Part shown: positions 1 to 9,548 of the stretch, piece by piece | Layout of the letters: every line of letters begins with the position of its first letter | Numbering within the stretch: the first letter of the stretch is position 1 | From: Mycolicibacterium hippocampi | GTDB taxonomy: Bacteria; Actinomycetota; Actinomycetes; Mycobacteriales; Mycobacteriaceae | DNA length: 64,000 nucleotides | Direction of reading: 5' to 3' | NCBI RefSeq assembly: GCF_010723735.1 | Contig: NZ_BLLB01000002.1 | Location: 2,480,001 to 2,544,000 of the forward strand | Position numbers and translations under genes: made by a program | The notes under the pieces: generated by a model | Databases searched by the model: none | What the model was told of the DNA's origin: nothing | The model's input: the letters and a program-made list of their open reading frames with translations, nothing else

Positions 1-1
1 C

Positions 2-670
2 GAATTCCTGGTCAAATTGACCTCGTTGAGCGCGGCCGACGCGGCGGCCATCGGAACGGCCGGCTTCACCGCCGCGATGAGCGTGAACGCGGTGCGCGCG
101 CACGGTGTCAGCCCGTCCGACGGGCCGGTGCTGGTCACCGGCGCCACCGGCGGGGTGGGCAGCGTCAGCGTCGACCTGCTCGCCGGACTGGGTTACGAGG
201 TGGTGGCGTCGACCGGTAAGGCCGAGGCGCACGATCTGTTGCGTGAGTTGGGGGCCGCAGAGGTCATCGACCGGGTCCCCGGCCCCGAGGAAAAGATGCG
301 CCCACTGGGCAAGTCGCGTTGGGCCGCCGTCGTCGACTGTGTCGGTGGCAAGACCCTGGCCTACGCGCTGAGCACGCTGAATTACGCCGGCGTGGCAGCT
401 ATTTCGGGGCTCGCCGGGTCGGCGGATCTGCCGGCCACCGTGCTGCCGTTCATCCTGCGCGGGGTGACGCTGGCAGGTATCGACTCGGTGCTGCTGCCCA
501 TCGGAGCACGCCGCGAGGTCTGGGGTCAGATCGAGGCGGAACTGCAGCCGCGTCACCTGACCCGCATCACCCGCGACGTCCCGGTGCGCGATGTCTCCGA
601 CGTCCTCGGCAGCATCGTCGGCGGCGGCGTCACCGGGCGCACCCGCGTCGTCGTCCACGACGGGTTCTGA
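2..670 (+). CDS. MDR-family quinone/acrylyl-CoA reductase (AcuI/YhdH-like), 5' truncated
   Basis: The window opens inside this gene; the frame is open from base 2 and ends at TGA 668-670. The visible ~222 residues are the Rossmann half of a medium-chain dehydrogenase/reductase, with the nucleotide motif VTGATGGVG and then an AVVDCVGG strand. The C-terminal part (LAGIDSVLLP..RREVW) resembles the zinc-independent acrylyl-CoA reductase group, which reduces acrylyl-CoA with NADPH. No zinc-ligand cysteine cluster is seen. It is convergent with the molybdopterin oxidoreductase next door (8 bp gap). The substrate is inferred from the family only. Confidence 0.85.
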   Translation, partial: EFLVKLTSLSAADAAAIGTAGFTAAMSVNAVRAHGVSPSDGPVLVTGATGGVGSVSVDLLAGLGYEVVASTGKAEAHDLLRELGAAEVIDRVPGPEEKMRPLGKSRWAAVVDCVGGKTLAYALSTLNYAGVAAISGLAGSADLPATVLPFILRGVTLAGIDSVLLPIGARREVWGQIEAELQPRHLTRITRDVPVRDVSDVLGSIVGGGVTGRTRVVVHDGF

Positions 671-677
671 GCGGCGT

Positions 678-2939
678 TCAGTCGGCCCCGACGCTCACCG
701 GCGCGACCCAGCAGGGCACGCCGTTGACGACCTGGGTGTTGCTCGGAACATCAATCAGCACAGCAGGGTTGAGCATGTTCGTGTTGGCGCCGGGATGGGC
801 GTTGGCGACGTCGAGTCGGGTCCCGTCGACACCGTGACCCCAGCCGTGGGGTAGCGACACCACGCCGGCCATCATCTCGTCGGTGACTTCGGCGACCACC
901 CGGATCGAACCCTCGGTGGTGCAGACGTCGACCAGGTGTCCGTCCGTCACCCCGAGCCGAGCGGCGTCGGTGGGGTTGATCAGCATCGTGCAGCGGTCCT
1001 TGCCACGCATCAACCCGGCCACGTTGTGCAGCCAGGAGTTGTTGGAGCGCAAGTGGCGTCGGCTTGTCAGCGCCAGCCCGTCGACGGTGCGGTCGATCCG
1101 GGCGAGCAGTCGCGGAATGTCGGCAGCCAGCAGCGGGTGCATCAGTTCGATGCGTCCCGACGGCGTGGTGAGCACCTCGTTCAGGCGACCGCCTTCGAGC
1201 TCGCCCAACCGCAGTCCGTCGGGATGGCGGCGTACCTCCTCGAGGGTGAGGCCGCCGGGGCGACGTCCGAGGTCGTCGCCCCACGGCCCGACCCGGACGC
1301 CGAGATCGATCATCCGCTCGGGTCCCCGGCCCCGCAGTGCGGCGAAGACCTCCTCGGGATCGCGGCCGAACAGGGGAGTGTCGGCAGCCTGGCAGGCGGT
1401 GTAGATGATGCCCTGGGTGTACATGTCGTCCATCGCAGGGACATCGACGTCGGGCAGCGGCGTACCGAGCAGCGCCCCGGCCAGGCGCAGCATGATCTCC
1501 CACTCCTGGGGTCTCCCGGCAGGCGGAGCCAGCACCGGGTCGGACCATTTCACGCACGACGCGATGGCGTACATCCAGTACAGATCGTCGCAGTGCGGGC
1601 GTTCCAGCGGGGACAGCCCGGGAAGCACCACATGGGCGTGCCGGGTCGTCTCGTTGAGCCAGTTGTCCACGGAGATCATCGCGTCCAGCCCGCCCAGCGC
1701 CGCGTCGAGCCGGCGGGCCCCTGGCGCGGAGACGGCCGGATTGCCGGCCACGGTGACAAGGCCGCGGATCTGGCCGTCACCCGGTGTGTCGATCTCTTCG
1801 GCCAGGCAGCTGACCGGGAACTGACCCAGGACTTCGGGCGCGCCGCGCACCCGGCTGCGGAACCGCCCGAACTGCCAGCCGGGGCCGGTCTGGTCGGGCG
1901 GCTTCATGAACATCGGCGACCAGACCGGGGCCTTGGGGAACAGGGCTCCGCCGGCACGGTCCACCGACCCGAGCGCGACGTTCAGGACGAACACCAGCCA
2001 GGTGGCCAGGGTGCCGAATTCCTGTGTGCAGGCGCCGATCCGGCTGTACAGCACCGGTCGGTCGGCGTCGGCGAGTCCTGCCGCCAGCCGGCGGATGGTG
2101 CCGGCGGAAACACCGGTGGCTGCCTCGACCCGCTCGGGTGGGAACCGGGCGGCGAGGGCGATGACGTCGTCGAGTCCGGTCACCATGTCGTCCAGATGGG
2201 GTGGGGGCCGCAGCCGGTGCTGTTCGACCAGTGTGTGCAGGATGGCGAACAGCAGCAGGGCATCGGTGCCGGGAAGCACCGGTACCCACTCCGAGGCGCG
2301 CCGCGCCGTCTGCGTCCGCCGCGGGTCGATGACCACCACGGTGCCGCCGCGCTCCCGGATCGCCGCGAGCCGCCCCATGATGTCGGGTGCCGAGAGCATC
2401 GAGCCCTGCGAGGCAGAAGGGTTGGCACCCAACATCATCAGGTGGTCGGTGCGGTCCAGGTCGGGGATTGGTGCATTCCACATACCGCCGAACAGCAGGG
2501 CGCTCACGACATTCAGCGGCCACTGATCGACGGTGCCCGGGGTGTAGTACGCGGGCATTCCCGCGGCGCCGGCCATCCCCACCAGCGCGCCGACGTAGGT
2601 CTCCAACCCGAGGTTGTGCGCGACCGGGTTGCCGATGTACACCGAGACCGCCGCGGCGCCATGGCGGTCCAGGACCGGCCGCAATACCGCCTCCGCCTCG
2701 GCGAGCGCGTCGTCCCAGGAGACCTCGACATGTGCACCACTGCGCGTCCGTACCAGCGGTTGCCGCAGCCGGTCGGGGTCGTGGTGGATCTGCTGCAGCG
2801 ACGCGCCCTTGGGGCACAGGTGCCCGCGGGACCACACATCGTCGGGGTTGCCGCGAACGGCGCCGGCCGTCCCCGCCTGCACGGTGACCCGCAGGCCACA
2901 CATCGCCTCACACAACGGACAGGTGATGCGATGCTCCAC
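678..2939 (-). CDS. Molybdopterin-dependent oxidoreductase (formate dehydrogenase/BisC-like)
   Basis: A 753-aa protein. The N-terminus carries the [4Fe-4S] ligand set C7-x2-C10-x3-C14 and C42 (CPLCEAMC..HLCPKG), then the molybdopterin-binding domains; a C-terminal dinucleotide-binding region starts near HLRSNNSW. There is no twin-arginine signal, so it is probably cytoplasmic. At the usual Mo-ligand region (TPGTVDQWP) I see no Cys or Sec, so a classical formate dehydrogenase role is doubtful; an anaerobic-dehydrogenase-like enzyme of unknown substrate is safer. It lies 29 bp downstream of fadE23 on the same strand and may be cotranscribed with it. Confidence 0.9.
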   Translation of the reverse strand: MEHRITCPLCEAMCGLRVTVQAGTAGAVRGNPDDVWSRGHLCPKGASLQQIHHDPDRLRQPLVRTRSGAHVEVSWDDALAEAEAVLRPVLDRHGAAAVSVYIGNPVAHNLGLETYVGALVGMAGAAGMPAYYTPGTVDQWPLNVVSALLFGGMWNAPIPDLDRTDHLMMLGANPSASQGSMLSAPDIMGRLAAIRERGGTVVVIDPRRTQTARRASEWVPVLPGTDALLLFAILHTLVEQHRLRPPPHLDDMVTGLDDVIALAARFPPERVEAATGVSAGTIRRLAAGLADADRPVLYSRIGACTQEFGTLATWLVFVLNVALGSVDRAGGALFPKAPVWSPMFMKPPDQTGPGWQFGRFRSRVRGAPEVLGQFPVSCLAEEIDTPGDGQIRGLVTVAGNPAVSAPGARRLDAALGGLDAMISVDNWLNETTRHAHVVLPGLSPLERPHCDDLYWMYAIASCVKWSDPVLAPPAGRPQEWEIMLRLAGALLGTPLPDVDVPAMDDMYTQGIIYTACQAADTPLFGRDPEEVFAALRGRGPERMIDLGVRVGPWGDDLGRRPGGLTLEEVRRHPDGLRLGELEGGRLNEVLTTPSGRIELMHPLLAADIPRLLARIDRTVDGLALTSRRHLRSNNSWLHNVAGLMRGKDRCTMLINPTDAARLGVTDGHLVDVCTTEGSIRVVAEVTDEMMAGVVSLPHGWGHGVDGTRLDVANAHPGANTNMLNPAVLIDVPSNTQVVNGVPCWVAPVSVGAD

Positions 2940-2968
2940 GAGCGCACCGTAACAAGCGGTGCCCGCGG

Positions 2969-4180
2969 TTACTTCAGTTCAGCCGATGACAGGCCGAGCA
3001 GGCGGCGCGCGACCACCAGCTGCTGGATCTGCTGGGTGCCCTCGAAGATGTCGAGGATCTTCGAGTCGCGGGCCCACTTCTCCAGGAGAGCCTGCTCGGA
3101 GTAGCCCGTGGTGCCGGCCAGTTCCACTGTCTTGAGCGTGATGTCGCTGGCGACGCGGGCGGCCTTGGCCTTGCCCATCGACGCTTCCTTCGAGTTCGGG
3201 ATCCTGTTGTCGGCCTGCCACGCCGACCGCAGGGTCAGCAGATAGCCGGACTCCCAGTCGGCCTCCATCCGCAGGAACTCCGCCGCCGCAGCGCTCTGGG
3301 CGTGTGCGGGTTTGTCGTAGGAGATCTCGACGCCCGCGGCGGTCAGGATCTTGCGGAGCTCCTCGAGCGCGGCGCGCGCGATGCCCACGGCCATGCCGGC
3401 GACGACGGGCCGGGTGTTGTCGAAGGTCTCCATGACCCCGGCAAAACCCTTCTCCACGTTGACGTCGGGGTTGCCCAGCAGGTTGTCCTTGGGGATGCGG
3501 ACGTTGTCGAAGCGGATCGCGGCCGTGTCGGACGCTTTGATGCCGAGCTTGTGCTCGAGGCGCTCCACGGTCACGCCGGGGTGCTCGCGGGGCACGATGA
3601 ACGACTTGATCGCCGCCCGGCCCTTGGACTTGTCGAGAGTCGCCCAGACCACGATGTGCGTCGCACGAGACCCGGCGGTGACGTAGATCTTCTCCCCGTT
3701 GATCACGTACTCGTCACCGTCGAGCTTGGCGGTGGTCGACACCGCAGCCGAGTCGGAGCCGAAATCCGGTTCGGTGATCGCCATCGCGGCCCACACCTTG
3801 CCGAGTCGCTCGAGTTGCTCGTCGGTCGCGACACCCGAGATCGCCGCATTGCCGAGCCCCTGGAAGGGGATCGACAGCACCAGCGCGACGTCACCCCAGC
3901 TGACCTCCACGATGTTGAGGACAGCGGACATGTTGCCGCCGTTGACGTTTCCCTTCGGGCCGTCCTCACCGTCACGGAAAGCCTCGGCGCCGGCGAACGA
4001 GATCGTCTTGGCCTCCGAGATGCCCTCGAACAGGGTCGCGACGGTGTCCAGTTCGACGGGGTAGGCGTGTTCCTTGGCGTCGTACTTGCGCGAGATCGGT
4101 CGCAGGATCTCGGCCGCGCCCTGATGCCCCTTCTCCACCACTGCCTGCAGCTTCTTCGGCAGTTCCAGATTTATCGCCAT
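2969..4180 (-). CDS. fadE23: Acyl-CoA dehydrogenase FadE23
   Basis: A 403-aa flavin-dependent acyl-CoA dehydrogenase, catalysing alpha-beta desaturation of an acyl-CoA in beta-oxidation. Family blocks are present: MAITEPDFGSDSAAVSTTA (FAD/substrate loop), GEKIYVTAGSRA, and the C-terminal DIFEGTQQIQQLVVAR signature. It follows a second acyl-CoA dehydrogenase after 31 bp, matching the fadE24-fadE23 pair of M. tuberculosis, where hisN also lies just upstream. Such adjacent pairs may form a heteromeric enzyme, which is inference here. The symbol rests on this order plus similarity. Confidence 0.88.
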   Translation of the reverse strand: MAINLELPKKLQAVVEKGHQGAAEILRPISRKYDAKEHAYPVELDTVATLFEGISEAKTISFAGAEAFRDGEDGPKGNVNGGNMSAVLNIVEVSWGDVALVLSIPFQGLGNAAISGVATDEQLERLGKVWAAMAITEPDFGSDSAAVSTTAKLDGDEYVINGEKIYVTAGSRATHIVVWATLDKSKGRAAIKSFIVPREHPGVTVERLEHKLGIKASDTAAIRFDNVRIPKDNLLGNPDVNVEKGFAGVMETFDNTRPVVAGMAVGIARAALEELRKILTAAGVEISYDKPAHAQSAAAAEFLRMEADWESGYLLTLRSAWQADNRIPNSKEASMGKAKAARVASDITLKTVELAGTTGYSEQALLEKWARDSKILDIFEGTQQIQQLVVARRLLGLSSAELK

Positions 4181-4211
4181 GTCAGTCTCTTCTCGTCAGG
4201 GCCGGTGGGAA

Positions 4212-5585
4212 TCAAAGGACCACAACACCTTCGGCGACGCCGATGGCACGCAGATCGCGGTACCAGCGCTCGACCGGGTGTTCCTTGGTGAAGCCGTGGC
4301 CGCCGAGCAGCTGCACGCCGTCGAGGCCGATCTGCATGCCCTTGTCGGTGCCGAGCTTCTTTGCCAGGGCCGCCTCGCGGGCGAATGACAGACCCTGTTC
4401 CGCACGTGCAGCTCCCCGCCAGGTGATCAGCCGCAACCCGTCGAGCTCGATCGCGATGTTGGCGCACATGAACGCCACCGACTGCCTGCGGGCGATAGGT
4501 TCGCCGAAGGCTTCGCGCTCCTTGACGTAGGGGACCACGTAGTCGAGCACTGCGTGCGAGGTGCCGACGGCCAGCGCCGCCCAGCCCAGCCGGGACAGCG
4601 CGATCGCCTCGGAGTAGTCCTGGTCGTTTGCGCCGTCCTCGCCCAGCCGCGCGCTGAGCGGCACCGTGACCTTGTCCAGCTCGACTCGGCCGAGGGCGGC
4701 GGCGCGGATCCCCATGCTCGGGTCCGCCTTGACCGTCAGTCCCTGCGACGACGCCTCGACGATGAACAGCGCCGGCTTGCCGTTGAGTTGGGCCGCGATG
4801 ATGAACAACTCGGCATCCGCGGCGGCCGGGACCAGCGACTTGACCCCGTCGAGCCGGTATCCGCTCGGGGTGCGCACCGCCGTCGTCTTCAGCGCGGTGG
4901 GGTCGAACAGCGGATGCGGCTCAGCGATCGCCAAGCAGGCCTGCGGCACGTTCTCCCCGGCGAACTCTTCGAGGTAGGTGGCCTGCTGGTCGGCGCTGCC
5001 CCAGTGGGTGAGCGCGGCGGCGACGCCGCCGGGGGCCAGGATCGGCAGCGCCAATCCCATGTCGCCGTAGGCCAGTGCCTCGGCGACGAGCGCGTTGGTG
5101 ACGGTGCTGCGGTGCTCGGCGATGCCGTCGAAGTCCTCGGGGATGTTGATCGCGGTGATGCCCAGTTCGGCAGCCTTCGCGATCAGATCCGCCGGGTACG
5201 TCGCGGCGTCGTCGGCATCGTGGGCGGCAGGCCGCAGGATCACTTCGGCGAACTCGTTGACCGTCTCGACGATCATCTTCTGGTCGTCGTCGGGCGTCAG
5301 GTCGAAGTAGTCCGACCCGCCGGCCTTCAGCCGGGTGGCCGGCTTGCCCACGCCCTGGATCCGCTTGAACTGCCGGGTCGTGGCGCCCGCAGCGGAGAAG
5401 CCGTGCTTGACGCCGTACTTGATGCCCCGGTTCAGCGGGTCACGCAGGTTGTACTTGTCCAGGAATTCCTGGCCCATGAGCGGGGTGAGCAGGGCCATCC
5501 CCACGTCGATCACACTTCGCTTGTGCTTCTGGAGGCCGACGGCGCTCTCGTGGCCGCTCCGTCTGGGAGGCAGGGTGTTCGTCAT
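4212..5585 (-). CDS. fadE24: Acyl-CoA dehydrogenase FadE24
   Basis: A 457-aa acyl-CoA dehydrogenase when started at ATG 5583-5585 (MTNTLPPRRSGHES). An upstream in-frame ATG at 5630 overlaps the operator-like repeats, so I prefer the internal start. The N-terminal ~90 residues are an extension seen in FadE24-type proteins; the core starts near YFDLTPDDDQKM and ends with GLDGVQLLGGHGFTKEHPVERWYRD. The usual active-site Glu context is weak, which fits a partner role with FadE23. It is first gene of the fadE24-fadE23 unit, with two near-identical 20-bp elements just upstream. Confidence 0.88.
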   Translation of the reverse strand: MTNTLPPRRSGHESAVGLQKHKRSVIDVGMALLTPLMGQEFLDKYNLRDPLNRGIKYGVKHGFSAAGATTRQFKRIQGVGKPATRLKAGGSDYFDLTPDDDQKMIVETVNEFAEVILRPAAHDADDAATYPADLIAKAAELGITAINIPEDFDGIAEHRSTVTNALVAEALAYGDMGLALPILAPGGVAAALTHWGSADQQATYLEEFAGENVPQACLAIAEPHPLFDPTALKTTAVRTPSGYRLDGVKSLVPAAADAELFIIAAQLNGKPALFIVEASSQGLTVKADPSMGIRAAALGRVELDKVTVPLSARLGEDGANDQDYSEAIALSRLGWAALAVGTSHAVLDYVVPYVKEREAFGEPIARRQSVAFMCANIAIELDGLRLITWRGAARAEQGLSFAREAALAKKLGTDKGMQIGLDGVQLLGGHGFTKEHPVERWYRDLRAIGVAEGVVVL

Positions 5586-5628
5586 TGGCAGCTGCCCTCG
5601 TGTGGTGGTTCGGGATGCGCGATCGCGC

Positions 5629-5673
5629 AACTGACTCCACAGTAAGGTACCGGAACTGACTCTCCAGTAAGGT
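5629..5673. promoter_or_regulatory. Duplicated 20-bp operator-like element upstream of fadE24
   Basis: Two 20-bp copies, 5629-5648 and 5654-5673, differ at only two central positions. Each has the form ACTGACT-N4-AGTAAGG, an imperfect inverted repeat, and the copies start 25 bp apart. They lie 44-88 bp upstream of the chosen fadE24 start, between fadE24 and hisN. The geometry suits a TetR-family repressor binding twice; the regulator is not identifiable from this window. Confidence 0.6.
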
Positions 5674-5693
5674 TCACCGACTTGTAATGGACC

Positions 5694-6473
5694 TCACACC
5701 TCCAGGCGGGCCAGAACCTCGTCGTGCAGCAACCCGTTGGTCGCCACCGCGCTGCCACCGTGCGGACCCGGGTCGGCGGCCAGATTCGTGAACCGGCCAC
5801 CGGCCTCGCGTACCAGGATGTCCAGCGGTGCCAGATCCCATAACTTGACCTCCGGCTCGACGGCGATGTCGACGGCCCCCTCGGCGACCAGGCAGTACGA
5901 CCAGAAGTCGCCGTAGCCGCGGGTGCGCCACACGGCGTCGGTGAGGTCGACGAACCGCGAGCGGCCCGCCTCCCACCCGGTGGTCATGTCGGAGAACGAC
6001 AGGCTCGCCGCGTCGAGCGCACTGACCTCCGAGACCGAGATCTGCCGGGTCGCGCCGCCGAAGGATGTGAACGCCCCTTGCCCCTCGCCGGCCCACCAGC
6101 GTCGGCCCAGAGCCGGCGCACTCGCCACGCCGACCACCGGGACGCCGTCGACGAGCAACGCGATCAATGTGGCCCACACCGGCACGCCGCGGACGAAGTT
6201 CTTGGTGCCGTCGATCGGGTCGATCACCCACTGCCGGCCGCTGAATTCCCTGGTGCCGCCGAACTCCTCACCGAACACCGAGTCCTCGGGCCGACGGTGT
6301 GCGAGCCGGTCGCGCAGCAGCGTCTCGGCGTCGAGGTCGGCGTCGGTCGCCGGTGTCATGTCGGGCTTCGTCTGCACGCGCAGGTCCACCGCCCCGAAGC
6401 GCTGCATCGTCAGCGAGTCGGCCTCGTCGGCCAACTCGAGCGCCAGTGCCATGTCGTCCAGCAGGGTGTCCAT
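5694..6473 (-). CDS. hisN: Histidinol-phosphate phosphatase / inositol-monophosphatase family (HisN)
   Basis: A 259-aa member of the Mg-dependent IMPase family. Metal-binding motifs are complete: GEE (residues 68-70), DPIDGT (85-90) and WDLAPLDIL (212-220, Asp213). The start is ATG 6471-6473; a longer frame exists upstream but lacks family similarity. The M. tuberculosis gene in the same position, next to fadE24, is the histidinol-phosphate phosphatase, so histidine biosynthesis is the likely role, although IMPase paralogues are hard to separate by motif alone. The next gene starts divergently only 17 bp away. Confidence 0.82.
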   Translation of the reverse strand: MDTLLDDMALALELADEADSLTMQRFGAVDLRVQTKPDMTPATDADLDAETLLRDRLAHRRPEDSVFGEEFGGTREFSGRQWVIDPIDGTKNFVRGVPVWATLIALLVDGVPVVGVASAPALGRRWWAGEGQGAFTSFGGATRQISVSEVSALDAASLSFSDMTTGWEAGRSRFVDLTDAVWRTRGYGDFWSYCLVAEGAVDIAVEPEVKLWDLAPLDILVREAGGRFTNLAADPGPHGGSAVATNGLLHDEVLARLEV

Positions 6474-6490
6474 ACCTGCCGTCCTACCAT

Positions 6491-6844
6491 GTGGGGGTGG
6501 CCGAACTCGCAATCCTCCTCCTGCTCGGCGGCGCGCTGGCGCTGCTCCTCGCGCCGTGGATCCGGCGCAAACGCGGCGTCGCCAACGACTGGGTGCCGGG
6601 CACCATGGTCGTCACCGGGGTCAGCCCGCGGCCCGACGTGGAGGGCGAGCAGTACGTCACCATCACCGGGGTGATCAACGGCGCGACGGTCAACGAGTAC
6701 ACCGTCTACACCCGGATGGCCGTCGACGTGAACAACTGGCCGACCATGGGTCAGCTGTTCGAGGTGGTGTACTCGCCGCGCAATCCCGAGAAGTGGGCGT
6801 TCGCGCCGCAGCCCGCACCCCCGCCGCCCATTCAGGACTCCTGA
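6491..6844 (+). CDS. Small membrane-anchored protein, DUF3592-like
   Basis: About 117 aa from GTG 6491, with a second GTG at 6497. The N-terminus is one hydrophobic segment ([20 protein letters not shown]) followed by basic residues and a soluble domain rich in beta strands, ending in a proline-rich tail. No Shine-Dalgarno sequence is visible and the gene starts 17 bp from the divergent hisN start, so a leaderless transcript is plausible. I do not recognise a function. Confidence 0.7.
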   Translation: MGVAELAILLLLGGALALLLAPWIRRKRGVANDWVPGTMVVTGVSPRPDVEGEQYVTITGVINGATVNEYTVYTRMAVDVNNWPTMGQLFEVVYSPRNPEKWAFAPQPAPPPPIQDS

Positions 6845-6858
6845 CTTCCGCTTCGTCG

Positions 6859-8235
6859 TCAGGCGTGCCCGATGCGGAGCAGTTCCGCCACGCTCGTCAG
6901 CTTCACCCGCGGCCGCCCGGCCCCGACGCCTGCCGAGCGTTCGTGTTCGTCGATCAGCTTCCAGTGGTCGTCGGTCACCACCTTCGGCTGCCGCTCCACC
7001 AGCCACCTCGCCAGCTGATCGGCGTGGTCGTCGCCGAAGTCGGCCAGCTCGGCGGTGCTGAGGTCTTCGAGCAGGGTGTTGACGGTGGCCTGGGAGTCCT
7101 TCTTGTTGGTGCCGATCACGCCGCTGGGGCCGCGCTTGATCCAGCCCGCGACGTATTCGTTGCGGCTGCCCGCGACCCGCCCGTCGACGTGCGGGATGGT
7201 CCCGGCGCGCTCGTCGAACGGCAACCCCGGTGTGGGCATGCCGCGATAGCCGACCGCCCGCACCACCAGCTGCGCCGACACCTCGTCACGTTCGCCGGTG
7301 TCTTTGGCGCTCACCCGGCCATCGGCGTCGCTGACCAGTTCGTTGCGGCCGAGCACGACCGACTCGACCCGCTCCTCGCCTCTGATCTCGATCGGGGAGG
7401 TGCAGAAGCGGAACACGATGCGACGTGTCGCGCCTGCGGGTGTGTTCTCCGCGTACCCGCGCAACACCTTGATGTTGTTGCGCACCGTCCTGTCCGCTGC
7501 CTCGAGATCGTCGTCGGTGATGTCCGCCAGGTCGGCGGGGTCGACGATGATGTCGACGTCGCCGAGCGCTTCGAGTTCGCCGAGCTCTCGCAGCTCCATC
7601 GTGGTGAAGGGGGCCTGCAGCGGACCGCGCCTGCCCACCACCAGCACCTCTTCCACACCGCGGCCGTGCAGCGACTCCAGCGCGTGGTCGGCGATGTCGG
7701 TGGCCGCCAGCACGTCGGGGTCGCTGACGAGGATGCGCGCGACGTCCAGCGCAACGTTGCCGTTGCCGATCACCACCGCACGTCCGGTCGTCAGGTCGGG
7801 CGCGATCTCGCCGAAGTGAGGGTGCGCGTTGTACCAACCGACGAAGTCGACTGCGGCCACGCTGCCCGGAAGGTCTTCGCCCGGGATCCCCAGCGACCGA
7901 TCCGACTGCGCGCCGGTGGCGTAGACGACGGCGTCATAACGCTCGGCCAGCTCGACCGGATGCACGTGCTCCCCGACGACGACGTTGCCGAAGAAGCGGA
8001 ATCGCGGATCCATCGCCGTCTTCTCGAACTGAGCGCTGACCGACTTGATCTTCGGATGGTCAGGGGCCACGCCCGAGCGCACCAACCCGAACGGGGTCGG
8101 CAACATCTCCAGCATGTCGACGCGCACGTCGTGGTCACCGTCGGAGTCGGCGAACTTCAGCAGGGACGCGGCGGCAAAGTACCCCGAGGGTCCTGAGCCG
8201 ACGATGGCCACGTGGTAGGGCCGGTTTTCGGGCAT
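6859..8235 (-). CDS. fprA: NADPH-ferredoxin reductase FprA
   Basis: A 458-aa adrenodoxin-reductase-like flavoprotein that moves electrons between NADPH and ferredoxin, typically for cytochromes P450 and Fe-S enzymes. The FAD motif VGSGPSG is at residues 12-18, the NADP motif VVIGNGNVALDVARIL is mid-protein, and a C-terminal GWIKRGPSGVIGTNK block is typical of the family. Length matches mycobacterial FprA (456 aa). It is cytosolic and divergent from prfB, with ~197 bp of promoter region between them that shows no clear motif. Confidence 0.96.
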   Translation of the reverse strand: MPENRPYHVAIVGSGPSGYFAAASLLKFADSDGDHDVRVDMLEMLPTPFGLVRSGVAPDHPKIKSVSAQFEKTAMDPRFRFFGNVVVGEHVHPVELAERYDAVVYATGAQSDRSLGIPGEDLPGSVAAVDFVGWYNAHPHFGEIAPDLTTGRAVVIGNGNVALDVARILVSDPDVLAATDIADHALESLHGRGVEEVLVVGRRGPLQAPFTTMELRELGELEALGDVDIIVDPADLADITDDDLEAADRTVRNNIKVLRGYAENTPAGATRRIVFRFCTSPIEIRGEERVESVVLGRNELVSDADGRVSAKDTGERDEVSAQLVVRAVGYRGMPTPGLPFDERAGTIPHVDGRVAGSRNEYVAGWIKRGPSGVIGTNKKDSQATVNTLLEDLSTAELADFGDDHADQLARWLVERQPKVVTDDHWKLIDEHERSAGVGAGRPRVKLTSVAELLRIGHA

Positions 8236-8432
8236 GTAGGGCTGCCTTCTGTCGCTGCCCGGGCGCGCGCAAGGGGCTGTCGCGACGCGGCCGGGCGAGG
8301 TTCCATCCCGATGCTAGATCGCGAGGAACCCCAGACACGGCATTCCGCCAGGGTCGTCCGGAATCGGGCCTGATTTTCCGAGAACATGCCGATGAGCGTT
8401 TGCCGCCGACACGGTGAGTACCCTGAACTCCC

Positions 8433-9548
8433 GTGGATCCTGACCGTCAAAGCGACATCGCCAGCCTCGACACCACGCTCACCACGGTGGAGCGGGTTCT
8501 CGATGTCGAGGCGCTTCGCGGTCGCATCGAGATGCTGGAGCAGCAGGCGTCCGACCCGAACCTGTGGGACGACCAGGCGCACGCCCAGAAGGTGACCAGC
8601 GAGCTGTCGCACGCCCAGGGAGAGCTGCGGCGCGTCGAGGAGTTGCGCGGGCGCCTCGAGGACCTGCCGGTGCTCTACGAGCTGGCCGGCGAGGAGGCGG
8701 GGGCGGAAGGCGACTCTGCGCTCGTCGAGGCCGACGCCGAGCTCGCCCAGCTGCGTGAGGACATCGCGGCGATGGAGGTGCGCACCCTGCTCTCCGGTGA
8801 GTACGACGAGCGCGAAGCCGTCGTCACCATCCGGTCGGGTGCGGGCGGAGTGGACGCCGCCGACTGGGCCGAGATGCTGATGCGGATGTACATCCGGTGG
8901 GCTGAGCAGCACAACTACGGCGTCGAGGTGTTCGACACCTCCTACGCCGAGGAAGCGGGCATCAAGAGCGCGACCTTCGCCGTGCACGCGCCCTATGCGT
9001 ACGGGAACCTCTCGGTCGAGCAGGGCACCCACCGCCTGGTGCGGATCAGCCCGTTCGACAACCAGAATCGCCGTCAGACGTCGTTCGCGGACGTCGAGGT
9101 GCTGCCCGTCGTCGATACCACCGATCACATCGAGATCCCCGAGGGCGACGTCCGGGTGGACGTCTACCGCTCCAGTGGGCCTGGCGGTCAGTCGGTGAAC
9201 ACCACCGACTCCGCTGTTCGACTCACCCACGTCCCGACCGGTATCGTCGTCACCTGTCAGAACGAGAAGTCGCAGTTGCAGAACAAAGTGTCGGCGATGC
9301 GCGTGCTTCAGGCAAAGTTATTGGAACGCAAGCGTTTAGAAGAGCGGGCCGAAATGGACGCCCTCAAGAGCGACGGCGGCAGCTCCTGGGGTAACCAGAT
9401 GCGTTCCTACGTGTTGCACCCCTACCAGATGGTGAAGGACCTGCGCACCGAGTACGAGGTCGGAAATCCAGCCGCCGTGCTGGACGGAGACATCGACGGC
9501 TTCCTGGAAGCCGGTATTCGGTGGCGCAACAGAAAAGATGACGACTAG
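8433..9548 (+). CDS. prfB: Peptide chain release factor 2
   Basis: A 371-aa class I release factor reading UGA and UAA. The stop-recognition tripeptide SPF is at residues 206-208 and the peptidyl-hydrolysis motif GGQ at 251-253. The GTG start at 8433 gives the normal mycobacterial N-terminus. The reading frame is continuous: the programmed +1 frameshift near codon 26 of the E. coli gene is absent. Its last 11 bases overlap the start of the MscS-like gene, so the two are translationally coupled. Confidence 0.97.
   Translation: MDPDRQSDIASLDTTLTTVERVLDVEALRGRIEMLEQQASDPNLWDDQAHAQKVTSELSHAQGELRRVEELRGRLEDLPVLYELAGEEAGAEGDSALVEADAELAQLREDIAAMEVRTLLSGEYDEREAVVTIRSGAGGVDAADWAEMLMRMYIRWAEQHNYGVEVFDTSYAEEAGIKSATFAVHAPYAYGNLSVEQGTHRLVRISPFDNQNRRQTSFADVEVLPVVDTTDHIEIPEGDVRVDVYRSSGPGGQSVNTTDSAVRLTHVPTGIVVTCQNEKSQLQNKVSAMRVLQAKLLERKRLEERAEMDALKSDGGSSWGNQMRSYVLHPYQMVKDLRTEYEVGNPAAVLDGDIDGFLEAGIRWRNRKDDD

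Noticed and set aside
2..670. fadB4 of the fadE24-fadE23-fadB4 order
   Set aside because: It lies on the opposite strand and is separated from fadE23 by the molybdopterin gene; the tail resembles AcuI-type reductases better.
678..2939. Selenocysteine formate dehydrogenase
   Set aside because: No in-frame TGA and no Cys at the Mo-ligand region; no SECIS-like context looked for or needed.
936..3104. A 722-codon plus-strand open frame opposite the molybdopterin oxidoreductase
   Set aside because: It is the antisense shadow of a GC-rich gene with complete Fe-S and cofactor motifs; the product has no family pattern.
8433..8560. Possible programmed frameshift in prfB
   Set aside because: The N-terminal coding frame is continuous from the GTG start with no internal TGA, as expected for this lineage.
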